Below are positions 21,228 through 30,465 of a stretch of DNA of 64,000 nt, in pieces. This stretch comes from Streptomyces rhizosphaerihabitans (lineage in GTDB: Bacteria; Actinomycetota; Actinomycetes; Streptomycetales; Streptomycetaceae): NCBI RefSeq assembly GCF_025399795.1, contig NZ_JAODTZ010000033.1, forward strand, positions 47,553-111,552. The letters are read 5' to 3'. The stretch's first letter is position 1. The number at the start of each line of letters is the position of its first letter. The notes under the pieces are model-generated. The model was not told where the DNA came from. It did not search any database and was given only the letters and a program-made list of their open reading frames with translations. The translations under genes were made by a program, and so were the position numbers.

Positions 21228-21899
21228 ATGATCAGGCGAGTCCGGCTCGGCCGGGTGTATGCGGTGACGGCTGCCGTGCTGGGCGGAGGGCTGCTCCTGG
21301 CCCTGCTGGTGACGGACGGGTCCGGGGACACCCCGTGGGATCTCGAGGTGACGGGCGCCGCGCTCAAGGGCAGGAAGGGCGAGACCGTCACGGCCGGCCT
21401 GGCCCTGGACTTCCACGGTGCCGACGTCCAGGCCCAGTTGGACGCCGAGAACAGCGTCCCGTTCGCCCGTACCGAAGTGCAGTTCCCCGAGGGCGTGACC
21501 GTGCTGAGCACTCCGGAGCTCTGCAAGCTCGGCAACAGCACGACGCGAAAGCCCTTCTATCTGTGCGAATACGGCCTGTACACCAACAGCTTCGACATTC
21601 CCATGCTCCGGGACGGATTCCACGTCGCCTATCCCTTCAGGCTGCGGATCGACGACCCGTCCAGGCTCACCGGCGGCAGGATCCGTGTCGACGCCCCGGC
21701 GGAACGGCTGCGGGGCGACGCCGACCCTGAGAACAGCACCGCTTCCATCACCATCGAGGCCATCGGCGAAGCCGGCAGCTCCGCCGGCTCCGGCAGCTGG
21801 AGTACGACGGCATGGACCGCCACCGCGGGCGCCGGAGCCCTGGCGCTGACCGGGCTCCTCGCCGCCGGCCTCGTCCGGGCCCGTCGACGCACGCGCTGA
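21228..21899 (+). CDS. small membrane-anchored or secreted protein of unknown function
   Basis: 223 residues, not recognised as a known enzyme. An N-terminal hydrophobic segment (about 11-28) follows basic residues and can be a signal anchor; a second hydrophobic segment near 198-216 precedes a basic tail (RARRRTR), the arrangement of a protein held in the membrane at its C-terminus with the middle outside. The central part contains two Cys (in ELCKLG and YLCEYG) that could form a disulfide. ATG follows AAAGGGA. It looks like a chromosomal gene unrelated to the pathway. Confidence 0.7.
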   Translation: MIRRVRLGRVYAVTAAVLGGGLLLALLVTDGSGDTPWDLEVTGAALKGRKGETVTAGLALDFHGADVQAQLDAENSVPFARTEVQFPEGVTVLSTPELCKLGNSTTRKPFYLCEYGLYTNSFDIPMLRDGFHVAYPFRLRIDDPSRLTGGRIRVDAPAERLRGDADPENSTASITIEAIGEAGSSAGSGSWSTTAWTATAGAGALALTGLLAAGLVRARRRTR

Positions 21900-22008
21900 C
21901 ACCACCCGGGCAACCCGCGACCACCTGGCGCAGGCGCGGCATCCGGGCGGTGGTCCCGGGCGCCGCGTGGCCGCGGGCTTGTCAGTGCCTTCCCTTACCG
22001 TCCCCGGC

Positions 22009-22500
22009 ATGAAGCACTGGATACACCGCCCGCTCCCGCACCACGAGGAGACCAACGTCGTCTTCTTCCGGGGGACCTCTCTGGACGCGCTCACCCAAGG
22101 ACTCCTCGACCAGCGGCGAAGGCCACTCGCGTACGGCAAGGGCGCCGAGTGGGGAGTGCTGATGCACGACATGTTCAGCTGGGACAGCGGTGACTGCGGC
22201 CTCACCGAATACGGGCGGTTGTGCCCGGCCGGCAGCGAGCTCGTCGTCTTCGAGACCGAACCGTGCATCGCCAAAGCCCACGGCCCCTCGTTCCAATACC
22301 TGCGCGATGGACGCCTGTTCGCCGGTTTCAGCTTCGAGACTCCGTACTACCGGGGAGGCGAGGAGCCCGACCTGCTGCTGCCCGCCCTCACGGCGGCGCG
22401 CCTGATCAGGCCCGCGGATCTCGGCAGAGACGACGACGAGGAGCGGATCGTGGAGACCATCACCGGATTCCTCTCCTTGCCCGAACTCGAAATGCCTTGA
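22009..22500 (+). CDS. hypothetical protein
   Basis: 163 residues from ATG at 22009. Soluble, acidic, with VVFFRGTSLDAL near the N-terminus and a WGVLMHDMFSWDSGDCG segment. It may belong to the actinobacterial DUF6461-type proteins, but I am not sure. No catalytic motif seen. It follows the small membrane protein on the same strand by about 110 bases and converges with the next gene. Confidence 0.65.
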   Translation: MKHWIHRPLPHHEETNVVFFRGTSLDALTQGLLDQRRRPLAYGKGAEWGVLMHDMFSWDSGDCGLTEYGRLCPAGSELVVFETEPCIAKAHGPSFQYLRDGRLFAGFSFETPYYRGGEEPDLLLPALTAARLIRPADLGRDDDEERIVETITGFLSLPELEMP

Positions 22501-22638
22501 CCGAGAACACTGAGCGGACTCGGTGAGATGGGGGGCTGCGTTCGGGGACAAGGCAGGGCGGAAAGGGGCTGCCCGCTGCCCGTGCGGGGGCAGCACGCTC
22601 CGGGGGCATCGGCGGTCGGAACGGGCTTGCGGTGCCTG

Positions 22639-23454
22639 TCAGGCGAGCCAGTGATACGGCAGTCGGAGGACGGCGGCCACCTTCGCGGCAACGACGCCGG
22701 CGTGGGCGGGAACGCCTTCCTCGGCGAGGCCGCGGGTCAGATGCAGATGCAGCGACTGCAGGGTCGCGAAGGTGTTGAACGCCCACGGCGGTACCGGGCC
22801 GTGACCACCGCCCTCCAGCGCCTCGGCGACCACGCTCAGCCACCCGGTTGCCTGCTCGGCCGGCAGACCGGGCGCCAGCAGGATGCGGCAGATCGCACGG
22901 GCCAGACGGGCATCCTCCAGCTGGACGTACCGGTAGTCGGCCGCAGCCGTCATCCGGCGGGCACACAGTTCCAGCAGCTCCGCGCGGCGGCCCGGCAACG
23001 CCTGCGCGAACGCCGCGGCCGCGTCAGCGCCATGGGCGACGGCGTGCAGCCAGCCCAGGGAGTCGTCCCAGCCACGGGTGTCGCACTCGGCGGGATACCA
23101 GGCGGCGAAGGGGACGTACCAACGCTCGGCGGCGGCTCCCGGCACAGCACCGGGCGCGGCCACCGCGCGCGCCAGCACGCATCGCAGGACGAGCGGCGCG
23201 AAGGTCCGCGCCTGGATCTCGGGATGGGTGAAGCGGTCCGCGGCCGTGTCCCCGAGGTCCTCCAGGACCTCGTCGAGACGGCCTTCACCGATCCAGCGCG
23301 CGGCGGCGGTGTACGCCTGGGCATCGCGGACCTCGGGGTCAGGGGAGACGAGCATGGCCGACAGTTCGTCGCTGAGCCGGGAGACCGGAACGCCTTCGGG
23401 AAAGGGGAAGCCGTCACCGGCGATCGACGACCAGGTGGAGTGATCCATGGGCAT
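22639..23454 (-). CDS. DUF2785-like protein
   Basis: 271 residues made largely of helical Ala/Leu-rich segments, resembling the DUF2785 helical-repeat family of unknown function: an opening SRLSDELSAMLVSPDPEVRD, then repeated helix pairs through to the C-terminus. No enzyme motif is visible. ATG at 23452-23454 has only a weak AGGG in front; a second in-frame ATG lies two codons in. It lies 190 bases downstream of the phytanoyl-CoA-type oxygenase on the same strand, but a hairpin separates them, so a joint role is doubtful. Confidence 0.7.
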   Translation of the reverse strand: MPMDHSTWSSIAGDGFPFPEGVPVSRLSDELSAMLVSPDPEVRDAQAYTAAARWIGEGRLDEVLEDLGDTAADRFTHPEIQARTFAPLVLRCVLARAVAAPGAVPGAAAERWYVPFAAWYPAECDTRGWDDSLGWLHAVAHGADAAAAFAQALPGRRAELLELCARRMTAAADYRYVQLEDARLARAICRILLAPGLPAEQATGWLSVVAEALEGGGHGPVPPWAFNTFATLQSLHLHLTRGLAEEGVPAHAGVVAAKVAAVLRLPYHWLA

Positions 23455-23596
23455 CGCGACACCCTAGTCACGGCCGTTGACGGTGTCCTGGTATCCGGCC
23501 ACTCCGGTACCGGCTGTTGTTGCCGCGAGGACGGCGAGGTCGTGGGCTGTGTTCCTCCTCCGGGCCGGCCACCAAAGCCGGCGCGCCGTCGGCGAG

Positions 23597-23632
23597 CCGA
23601 TGGTCCACCGCGGGTGGGCGGTGCACCATCGG
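23597..23632 (-). terminator. hairpin downstream of the phytanoyl-CoA-type oxygenase
   Basis: 15-bp arms at 23597-23611 and 23618-23632 with one mismatch and a six-base loop, beginning 16 bases past the oxygenase stop. No U-run, as is common for Streptomyces terminators. Confidence 0.55.
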
Positions 23633-23647
23633 CGGGTACGGCCGCGG

Positions 23648-24574
23648 TCAGCGCTTCGCGGTGCCTGCGCGCAGGCGGTCGATCATGTGCCGGGTCGTCT
23701 CGATCGGGCTCTCGTCGGGCAGGTCCCGCGAGCGCGGCGGCAGCGCCGCGTTGAGTGCGGCGACCTTGCCGTTCCACTCGTCCTGTCCGGCGAAGGAGAT
23801 CGTCTCGCTGTCCTCGAAGACGGGGAACGGGCGGTAGCTGTTGAGGCCGGCGCTGTCGGTTCCGCGGACCAGCAGCGGGTCGAGGTAGATCCCGTCGCTG
23901 TGGATCCGGGTGGCCGTCGAGATGTAGCCGATGTCGAGCCCGCACCGCCGCTTGGCGGAGGTGTTCGCCTCCGAGTAGTGCAGCAGATGGGGGTGGTGGA
24001 TCGAGATGTCACCCGGCTGGAGTTCGATGTCCACGACTCCGCGCTTGTCCACCCACTCCTGCACCAGTGTCTCGTCGGAGGCGGAGAACAGCATGTTGGG
24101 CTCGTCCGTGCGCACCGACGGCTTGTGCAGCGGCAGTTCGTGACTGCCGGGGATCATCCGCAGGCAGCCGTTCTCCGTGGTGCTCTCGTCGACGGCCAGC
24201 CACACCGTCAGCGCCTGCATGGGGCTCAGCGTCCAGTAGGCGCCGTCCTGGTGCCACAGCACGGGCTGTCCGTCGTAGGGGGGCTTGCAGATGTAGTGGG
24301 CGGTGAAGCATGCCAGGTCCGGGCCGAGGAAGAACTCCGCGATGTCCACCAGCCGGGAGTCGGAGACCAGGCGTGCCCAGAAGGCGTCGTTGCGGATCAG
24401 CGGGTGGTGGAAGTGCTCGGGACGCAGATCCGGATACTTACGGGTGAGCCAGTCGACGTGGGCGGACACCTCCTCGAGGAGATCCTGCGGCACGACGTTG
24501 CGGATGATGGAGAAGCCCTGCTCGGCGTATTCCGCCGCAGCCTTCTCCAGCACGCCATCGCCAAGTGTGGTCAT
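23648..24574 (-). CDS. phytanoyl-CoA dioxygenase family Fe(II)/2-oxoglutarate oxygenase
   Basis: 308 residues. Metal triad His108-x-Asp110 in WHQDGAYW and His199 in HPHLLHYSEAN, followed by Arg209/Arg210 for 2-oxoglutarate. The PhyH fold is also shown by LTVWLAVDESTTENGCL and MIPGSH in the middle. ATG at 24572-24574 follows AGAAGGAG at seven bases. Enzymes of this family hydroxylate or halogenate free or carrier-bound substrates in many NRPS clusters. I believe azinothricin-type clusters carry one; here the target could be an amino acid side chain or the acyl chain, which sequence cannot decide. The gene is monocistronic, with about 1 kb of non-coding DNA upstream and a hairpin downstream. 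Confidence 0.9.
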   Translation of the reverse strand: MTTLGDGVLEKAAAEYAEQGFSIIRNVVPQDLLEEVSAHVDWLTRKYPDLRPEHFHHPLIRNDAFWARLVSDSRLVDIAEFFLGPDLACFTAHYICKPPYDGQPVLWHQDGAYWTLSPMQALTVWLAVDESTTENGCLRMIPGSHELPLHKPSVRTDEPNMLFSASDETLVQEWVDKRGVVDIELQPGDISIHHPHLLHYSEANTSAKRRCGLDIGYISTATRIHSDGIYLDPLLVRGTDSAGLNSYRPFPVFEDSETISFAGQDEWNGKVAALNAALPPRSRDLPDESPIETTRHMIDRLRAGTAKR

Positions 24575-25636
24575 GCGTCAGCTCCTTCTCAGGTGTCAGG
24601 TACCGCCGCGCGGAACGGGTTCGTGGAGCCGTCACGGTGTGCCGTCTGCCGGCTCCTGGAGTTCAGCCCCGGACATGTGGAGGTGGGGGTGGTCGAAGCA
24701 GAGTGTCGATGCGGCATCGCCCTGACAGGCAGCCGTGCCGGCCGGGCAGCGGCACGCGACGCGCTTCTTTCGCCCGACGGGCACGGTTGCGGTGGCTCGT
24801 CCGCGTGTACGGCTCGACGCTCGCGTCCGACAGCGATCCGCGGGGCCGGGTCAATCCGGCCAGTCGCGGCAGCAAGCCCCGGGCCTTCTCGCCGTTCCCC
24901 GGCAGTCCAATACTCTGTCCGCCGCGCAGGAGGGGTGTCAACGTCCCACCGGCCTCGGGGCTCTTTGCCGAGGCGGTCGGCGTGTCGGGAGCGCTCACGG
25001 GCTTCCGGCGTCGCCCGCGCTGCCCGCCGCACCGCCCGGGTCCGGGCGTCTCCGTCGTCCGGTGTTCGGCCGGAACTCGGCGTTCTCCGCAGCCCGTTGG
25101 GACTCCCGGTACGAGACGTTCCCGTCTGTCCCGTCCCTGAGCGAAGCCGCCGATCCGTCACCCGCCCGCGTTTCGCGGTGAGCGGGTGGCGAGATCGGCG
25201 ACAAGGCGCCTGTCCCGTTGACGGGACAGGCACAGGGGCGCACCCCGGCCAGGCCTGTCGCCGACCGCCTCGACAGCTCATCGCCGTCCACCGCTCCAAC
25301 CCGCGTCAAAACAGCGGGACATCAATGGGACCGTCCCCGAATCGCGGGGAGTTTCGTGTGCGGCCGCCGGCTCGTCGCCGGGGCCGGCATATCTCAACTG
25401 CCTCCGGCAGCCACGCTCTTCACGCTGGAGGGAAGAGCCAGATATTCTTGAGAACCCCCGACGAGGCGGCATTCGAGCGCCGTACCGGGCGCTGTTCTAC
25501 GCGGCCACCAGTGCCGCACGAGTCCGATCTGCCTCTGTGCGGGCCGTGGCACCACGACACCCCTCGCGGAGCGCTGCCCTACCCAACCGACACCAGCTCA
25601 GGGCTGGGTTGTCCGGCGGATGAGGATGACGTGACT
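24575..25636 (+). other. divergent intergenic region, about 1 kb
   Basis: Non-coding as far as I can see: open frames here have no ribosome-binding sites and no recognisable product. It separates the leftward oxygenase from the rightward aminotransferase and should hold both promoters. No clear promoter pair found. Confidence 0.55.
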
Positions 25637-27022
25637 ATGTCCATGGAAACAGGGCCGATTCGGCTGAGTATCAGCGACTTGCACGCGTCGGTCGACGATC
25701 CCGCACTCACCTCCATGACGCTGCTCAACGAGCTCGCGGGACGGTACCCGGAAGCAGTCTCGTTCTCGGCGGGCCGCCCGTTCGAAGGCTTCTACGACGT
25801 CGAGGCTCTGTCACGTCACCTCACGACGTTCAGGGGATATCTCGAAAAGGAAAAAGGACTTCCCGCAGAGCACGTGCGGCGCACCTTCTTCCAGTACGGC
25901 CGCACGAAAGGATTCATCCACGAACTCATAGCGCGCCAGCTCGAGATCGACGAGGGCTTCACGGTGGACCCGGAGAGCATCGTGGTGACCACCGGCTGCC
26001 AGGAGGCGATGGTGCTCCTGCTGCGCGCGCTCGTCCGGGACGCGCGCGACGTCATCCTGGCCGCGACGCCCAACTACGTCGGGTTCATCGGCGCGGCACG
26101 GGTGGCCGGCGCCCCCCTGCGCTCCGTGCGGGAGCACGAGGGCGGCATCGATCTCGCGGACCTGGAGCGGCAGATCGAGGCGGCACGGTGCGAGGGGCTT
26201 CGGCCACGCGCCTGTTACGTCGTCCCGGACTTCGCCAACCCGAGCGGCGCGAGCATGTCCCTGGCGGACCGGATCGCCCTGCTCGAACTGGCCGGGCGCG
26301 AGCAGATTCTCGTCATCGAGGACAACCCCTACTCCCTGTTCAGTTCCGGCGATTCGCCGCTGCCCATGCTCAAGGCCCTGGACGAGCGGCATCAGGTGAT
26401 CCACCTGGGATCGTTCGCGAAATCCGCCTTCGCCGGCGCCCGGGTGGGCTACGTCATCGCGGACCAGCCCGTGACCGCGGCCGAAGAATCCTCCACGGCC
26501 CCCGTGCTCCTCGCCGACCATCTCGCCAAGCTGAAAAGCATGGTGACCCTCAACACCTCGACCGTCGCCCAGGCCGTCATCGGCGGATATCTCCTGGAGA
26601 ACGGATGCAGCCTCAAGCGCGCCACCGCTCGCGAGGCCGCGGTCTACCGCCAGAACCTGGCTGTCACCCTGGACCGACTGAAGTCCGTCTTCCAACCGAT
26701 ACCGGGCATGCCGCAGGACGTCACGTGGAACACGCCGCAGGGCGGAATGTTCGTCGTCATCACCCTGCCGTTCCCGGCCGACGACGACATGCTCGAATAC
26801 TCGGCCTCCAGATTCGGCGTCCTGTGGACCCCCATGCACCACTTCTACGGGGGCACGTCCGGATTCCACCAGGCCCGGCTCTCCTTCAGCGTGCTCACCC
26901 CCGACCAGATCGCCCTGGGCATCGACCGGCTGGGCAAACTCGTCCAGGACCAGCACGCCAAGCAACTCAGCGAACTCCCGCACGCTCCGGGCGACCACGT
27001 ACTGCAGCCTCAGGGCATGTGA
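25637..27022 (+). CDS. PLP-dependent class I/II aminotransferase, HpgT/MocR-like
   Basis: 461 residues. Fold-type I aminotransferase with the PLP lysine at Lys262 in GSFAKSAFAGAR, Asp229 in IEDNPY, and PDFANPSG before it; RTFFQYGRTKGF and VTTGCQEAM match the 2-aminoadipate/dihydroxyphenylglycine (HpgT) branch. It should move an amino group to a 2-oxo acid to make a nonstandard amino acid, or feed the 2-oxo acid pool; the substrate is unknown. Starts GTG 25631, ATG 25637 and ATG 25643 share one frame; I took the first ATG, with GAGGA ten bases ahead. It is monocistronic inside the cluster interval, which hints at a precursor role, although azinothricin-type peptides as I know them do not need an aryl-glycine. 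Confidence 0.85.
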   Translation: MSMETGPIRLSISDLHASVDDPALTSMTLLNELAGRYPEAVSFSAGRPFEGFYDVEALSRHLTTFRGYLEKEKGLPAEHVRRTFFQYGRTKGFIHELIARQLEIDEGFTVDPESIVVTTGCQEAMVLLLRALVRDARDVILAATPNYVGFIGAARVAGAPLRSVREHEGGIDLADLERQIEAARCEGLRPRACYVVPDFANPSGASMSLADRIALLELAGREQILVIEDNPYSLFSSGDSPLPMLKALDERHQVIHLGSFAKSAFAGARVGYVIADQPVTAAEESSTAPVLLADHLAKLKSMVTLNTSTVAQAVIGGYLLENGCSLKRATAREAAVYRQNLAVTLDRLKSVFQPIPGMPQDVTWNTPQGGMFVVITLPFPADDDMLEYSASRFGVLWTPMHHFYGGTSGFHQARLSFSVLTPDQIALGIDRLGKLVQDQHAKQLSELPHAPGDHVLQPQGM

Positions 27023-27111
27023 CCGGTGACGGGTGAACCGGTGACGGCTGCCGGCTGTTGTCCGGTCATGCCGCGGTAACCGGTAATGGGGGATCCCCGG
27101 CCCCTGTCGGA

Positions 27112-27558
27112 TCAGCGGGCCATCGCGCGGTCCATCTCACGGGCGCGCATGTCCAGCGCGCCGGCGACGGCGGCCGGCGTGGGCCGGGGGTTGCCGGGAA
27201 CCTGTACGTCGTAGCGGGCTCCCCCACCTACGTGGCCGGCCTCCGGTTCGGGTATCACCACCTCGATGCCCGCCCGCCGCGCGAGCGCGACCGCGGTCGC
27301 CGCGAATCCCTCGGAGAGCGCGAGGATCACGGAGTGCCCCGTCCGGCAGTGCCAGGCCACCAGTCCGTGCACGAACTCCGCGTACAAGGCCGGTTCGACC
27401 TCGCGTGTGCCCGGGTCGCCCCAGTGCCTGCCCTGGCCGATTCCCGAGGGCAGTCCGAGCTCCGCCTCGAACACCTCGACCTGCCGCAGGAACAGACGGC
27501 CGGCACCGTTCGACGGGTTCCACAACGTCTCGTCGCCCAACTCGAAGTACATGCTCAT
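27112..27558 (-). CDS. DUF6086-like hypothetical protein
   Basis: 148 residues; begins MSMYFELGDETLWNPSNG, the opening I associate with DUF6086, an actinobacterial family of unknown function. No catalytic motif seen. ATG at 27556-27558 follows GGGGGAG at five bases. It converges with the aminotransferase and probably has no role in the pathway. Confidence 0.7.
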   Translation of the reverse strand: MSMYFELGDETLWNPSNGAGRLFLRQVEVFEAELGLPSGIGQGRHWGDPGTREVEPALYAEFVHGLVAWHCRTGHSVILALSEGFAATAVALARRAGIEVVIPEPEAGHVGGGARYDVQVPGNPRPTPAAVAGALDMRAREMDRAMAR

Positions 27559-27733
27559 CGCCGCTCCCCCTGCTCAACAGCCCCGGCACACGCTAGGGGA
27601 CCGGACGGCCGGCGGGCACACGAGTAAAAGCCGGTGCGTGCTGGGCCAAGGCTCGTTGCTCCGGCACGCGAACCATCCGTCTTCGTCCGCGGCTTGAGCA
27701 CGACTGCAAGGGCGACTCCGGCACGTACGCATG

Positions 27734-27772
27734 CGGGCGGCCCCCGAGCGCGATGGGTTCGGGGGCCGCCCG
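27734..27772 (-). terminator. hairpin downstream of the second P450
   Basis: Perfect 14-bp arms at 27734-27747 and 27759-27772 with an 11-base loop, starting 23 bases past the P450 stop. A short T-run lies on the plus-strand side, so it may work in both directions. Confidence 0.65.
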
Positions 27773-27795
27773 TTTGTGTGTCGCCGGTCAGGTCC

Positions 27796-29028
27796 TCACA
27801 GGCGTACCGGGAGTGCGTTGAGGAGCCGGGCGCCGCCGGGGGTGGCTTCGGTGTATCTCAGGGCGTCGCGGCTGACGGTGATTTCGAGGCTGTCGCGCTG
27901 GAGCAGCAGGTGGCTGAGGGCTATCTCGCCTTCGAGGTGGGCGAGCGCAGCGCCGGGGCAGTAGTGCGGGCCCGCCCCGTAGGCGAGGTGGCCCTGCCCG
28001 CGCTTCAGCACACGTTCCACCTCGCAGCGTTCGGGGTCGGGGAAGACGCGCGGGTCGTAGTTGGCGGAGAGGTAGGAGCCGGTCAGGGCGTCGCCCTTGC
28101 GGATCGGGACGCCGGCGAACTCCATGTCCTCGGTGGCGTACCGCGGTCCGGCGGTCGGGATGGGGTTCGCGACCCGCATCAACTCTTCGATGGCGTGCGG
28201 CAGAGCGTCCGGCCGGGCGCGCAGCAGGGCCAGCTGGTCCGGGTTGTCGAAGAGTGCGAGGACCGCGTTGGGGATGAAGTGGGACGTGGAGTGGTGCCCG
28301 TTGTTGACGACCAGGAGCGCCATCGAGATGATCTCGTCTTCGCTGAGCCGGTCGCCGTCCTCGTCGCATGTCTGGACCAGGGCGGAGATCATGTCGTTTG
28401 CCGGCTCGGCCCGGCGTCGCGCGATGAGCTTCTTGATGTAGGCGACCATGTTGCCGGCGCTCTCGGCGAGGTCGGCGCCGACGTCGGTGTATTCGTTCAT
28501 CCACTTGCGTACCTGTGGCTGGTCGGTCTCGTCGATGCCGATGAGTTCGCAGATGACGGTGCCGGTCAGCGGTGAGGAGTAGTCCTCGATGAGGTCGCCG
28601 GATCCCTTTCGGGCCAGGGTGTCGAGGAGTTGGGCGGAGATCTCCTCGACGCGGGGCCGCAGGGCCTTGATGCGGCGGACGGTGAACGCGGGTGTCACCA
28701 GGCGGCGCTGGCGGGCGTGGTCGGGGCCGTCCTTGAGCATCATGTTGGCCGCGACGTAGGGCCGGAACTCGTCCGGCAGGTCGAGGGCCGCGACCATCTG
28801 GTCCGCCACGCTGGGTCCTTGGTGGCCCGGCACGTTGCTGTAGTCCACCACGAGCCGCGGGTCGCTGAGCACCGCTTTGACGTCTTCGTTCCGTGTGACC
28901 AGCCAGACCCGCGGCCCGCCGGGGAACCCGACGCGGACGAGCGGGGCTTCCTCCCGCAGGCGTGCGTAGGCGCAGACGGGGTCGGTGGTGAATTCGGGGT
29001 TGGTCAGGCTGATGATCTGCTCGGCCAT
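27796..29028 (-). CDS. cytochrome P450 with an atypical I-helix
   Basis: 410 residues from ATG at 29026-29028, ten bases after AAGGAG. Heme loop HLAYGAGPHYCPG with Cys357, ExxR at EELMRV (281-286), and the C-helix KDGPDHARQR. The I-helix reads NNGHHSTSH at 242-250 where AG[x][D/E]T is usual, so the acid/alcohol pair that protonates bound oxygen is His/Ser. Such changes occur in P450s with unusual substrates or chemistry. It lies next to the NRPS-exporter block but is separated from it by 675 bases and a hairpin. In an azinothricin-like pathway it could oxidise the piperazate ring, an amino nitrogen or the acyl chain; sequence alone does not choose. Confidence 0.92.
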   Translation of the reverse strand: MAEQIISLTNPEFTTDPVCAYARLREEAPLVRVGFPGGPRVWLVTRNEDVKAVLSDPRLVVDYSNVPGHQGPSVADQMVAALDLPDEFRPYVAANMMLKDGPDHARQRRLVTPAFTVRRIKALRPRVEEISAQLLDTLARKGSGDLIEDYSSPLTGTVICELIGIDETDQPQVRKWMNEYTDVGADLAESAGNMVAYIKKLIARRRAEPANDMISALVQTCDEDGDRLSEDEIISMALLVVNNGHHSTSHFIPNAVLALFDNPDQLALLRARPDALPHAIEELMRVANPIPTAGPRYATEDMEFAGVPIRKGDALTGSYLSANYDPRVFPDPERCEVERVLKRGQGHLAYGAGPHYCPGAALAHLEGEIALSHLLLQRDSLEITVSRDALRYTEATPGGARLLNALPVRL

Positions 29029-29636
29029 GATCGCCGTTCTCCTTAACATCCATCGTGGTGCGGGTGGCAAGCCCAGTTGGATTCCTTTGGTGTGCGGCTG
29101 TGCGGCTCACGAACGCGGAACCGAGGGGGCGTGGGGCCGCCCGCATCGGAGCGGGTCATCCGGCCGGGCACGCCGGGTGCGCCGGGCGATGCGGCCCTCT
29201 CGGGGGCCGGTCTGGCCCGATGGGACGGCACCCCGCCGCGAGGGCGCACAGGCCCCTGGGTGGCGCGGTGGCGCGGCATCCGTGCCGGGCGGTGAAGCGG
29301 GGCGGACGAACGTCCGCCGGTGGCACACGGCCACGGGGTGGCGCACAACCGCCGGTGGCACACGGCCGCTAGTGGTGCACAGCCGCTAGTGGTGCACGGT
29401 TGTCTGCTCGGCTGCCTCGCCGGCGGCGTCACCGATCGTCTCGCCGACGGTGTCACCGGCCGTCTCGGTGAGGTCCGGGCGTGCCGTGCCGGCGGCCTGC
29501 GCGGCGTCGGCCGAGGTTCGGGTCGGGGCTTCGGCCGGGGCGGGACAGGTGCTGCTGTTTCGCGCGGGTGCTCGTCGCCGTCGCGGACTCCGGTGCTGCG
29601 GTGCTGCGGCGCGGCGGGCATGAGGGACCGCGTGGC
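29029..29636. other. non-coding stretch with short direct repeats
   Basis: About 600 bases upstream of the second P450 and beyond the exporter terminator. Near 29310-29400 it has reiterated units: GGTGGCACACGGCC twice and CGCTAGTGGTGCAC twice, followed by related GTCACCG/TCTCG units to about 29470. No gene is recognised. The repeats may be regulator sites or simple slippage products. Confidence 0.5.
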
Positions 29637-29670
29637 GCCGCCTCGGCGACGCGCGCGTCGCCGAGGCGGC
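29637..29670 (-). terminator. strong hairpin after the ABC exporter genes
   Basis: Perfect 15-bp arms 29637-29651 and 29656-29670 around CGCG, 33 bases past the permease stop. It closes the long leftward NRPS/exporter transcription unit. Confidence 0.8.
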
Positions 29671-29703
29671 TGGGGAGGCCGGTTGGTCTGTGCCGGTGGT
29701 GGG

Positions 29704-30465
29704 TCAGGCTCGCTTCTTGAACGTGGAGAGCGCCCACACGTACCCGAGGACGGCGAAGCCGAGGCACCAGGCGAGGGCGGCGATCGCGTCGCCGCCCGAG
29801 GGGTGGCCGGCGAGCAGTCCGCGCAGGGTCTCGATGATCGGGGTGAAGGGCTGGTACTCGGCGAACTGCTTCACGCCGGCCCCCATCGTGTCCGCGGGCA
29901 CGAAGGCGCTGCTGAGGAACGGCAGCATGATGAGCGGGACGGTGGCCAGGCCCGCCGACTCCGCGGTCTTGGCGGCCAGACCCATGGCGACGGTGAGCCA
30001 GCTGGCGCCGACGGCGAGCAGGACGAACAGGCCGAGGACGCCGAGCCAGTCGAGGGCGCTCGCGGCGGGGTCGAAGCCCATGGCGAAGGCCACGCCGATG
30101 ATGGCCGCGCAGGCCACCAGGCAGCGCACCGTGGTGACGACGACGTGTCCGGTCAGCATGGCTCCGCGGGAGACGTCCATGGTCTTGAACCGGTTGATGA
30201 TGCCCTTGGTCATGTCGTCGTTCACGGCGGTCGCGGTGGCTCCGAGGCCGTAGCTGACGGCCATCACGAGCAGGCCGGGTGTCGCGTAGTCGATGTAGTG
30301 CTCGCCGACGCTGAAGGCGCCGCCGAAGACCTTGACGAACATCAGCATGATGACGATCGGGAACAGGACCGCGTTGAACACCGTGGTGGGGTTGCGCAGG
30401 GTGTGCTTGACGTTGCGGCGCAGCATGATGGCCGAGTCCTCGAAGGCGGTCGAGACGGTGCTCAT
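29704..30465 (-). CDS. ABC-2 type export permease (DrrB-like)
   Basis: 253 residues with about six hydrophobic segments and the ABC-2 pattern of drug-export permeases: RNPTTVFNAVLFPI near the start, then ATAVNDDMTKGIINRFKTM between membrane helices. Start ATG overlaps the ATPase stop by four bases (ATGA), so the two are made together. With the ATPase it should form a dimeric exporter in the cytoplasmic membrane, most likely for the cluster product and so also for self-resistance. Confidence 0.93.
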   Translation of the reverse strand: MSTVSTAFEDSAIMLRRNVKHTLRNPTTVFNAVLFPIVIMLMFVKVFGGAFSVGEHYIDYATPGLLVMAVSYGLGATATAVNDDMTKGIINRFKTMDVSRGAMLTGHVVVTTVRCLVACAAIIGVAFAMGFDPAASALDWLGVLGLFVLLAVGASWLTVAMGLAAKTAESAGLATVPLIMLPFLSSAFVPADTMGAGVKQFAEYQPFTPIIETLRGLLAGHPSGGDAIAALAWCLGFAVLGYVWALSTFKKRA

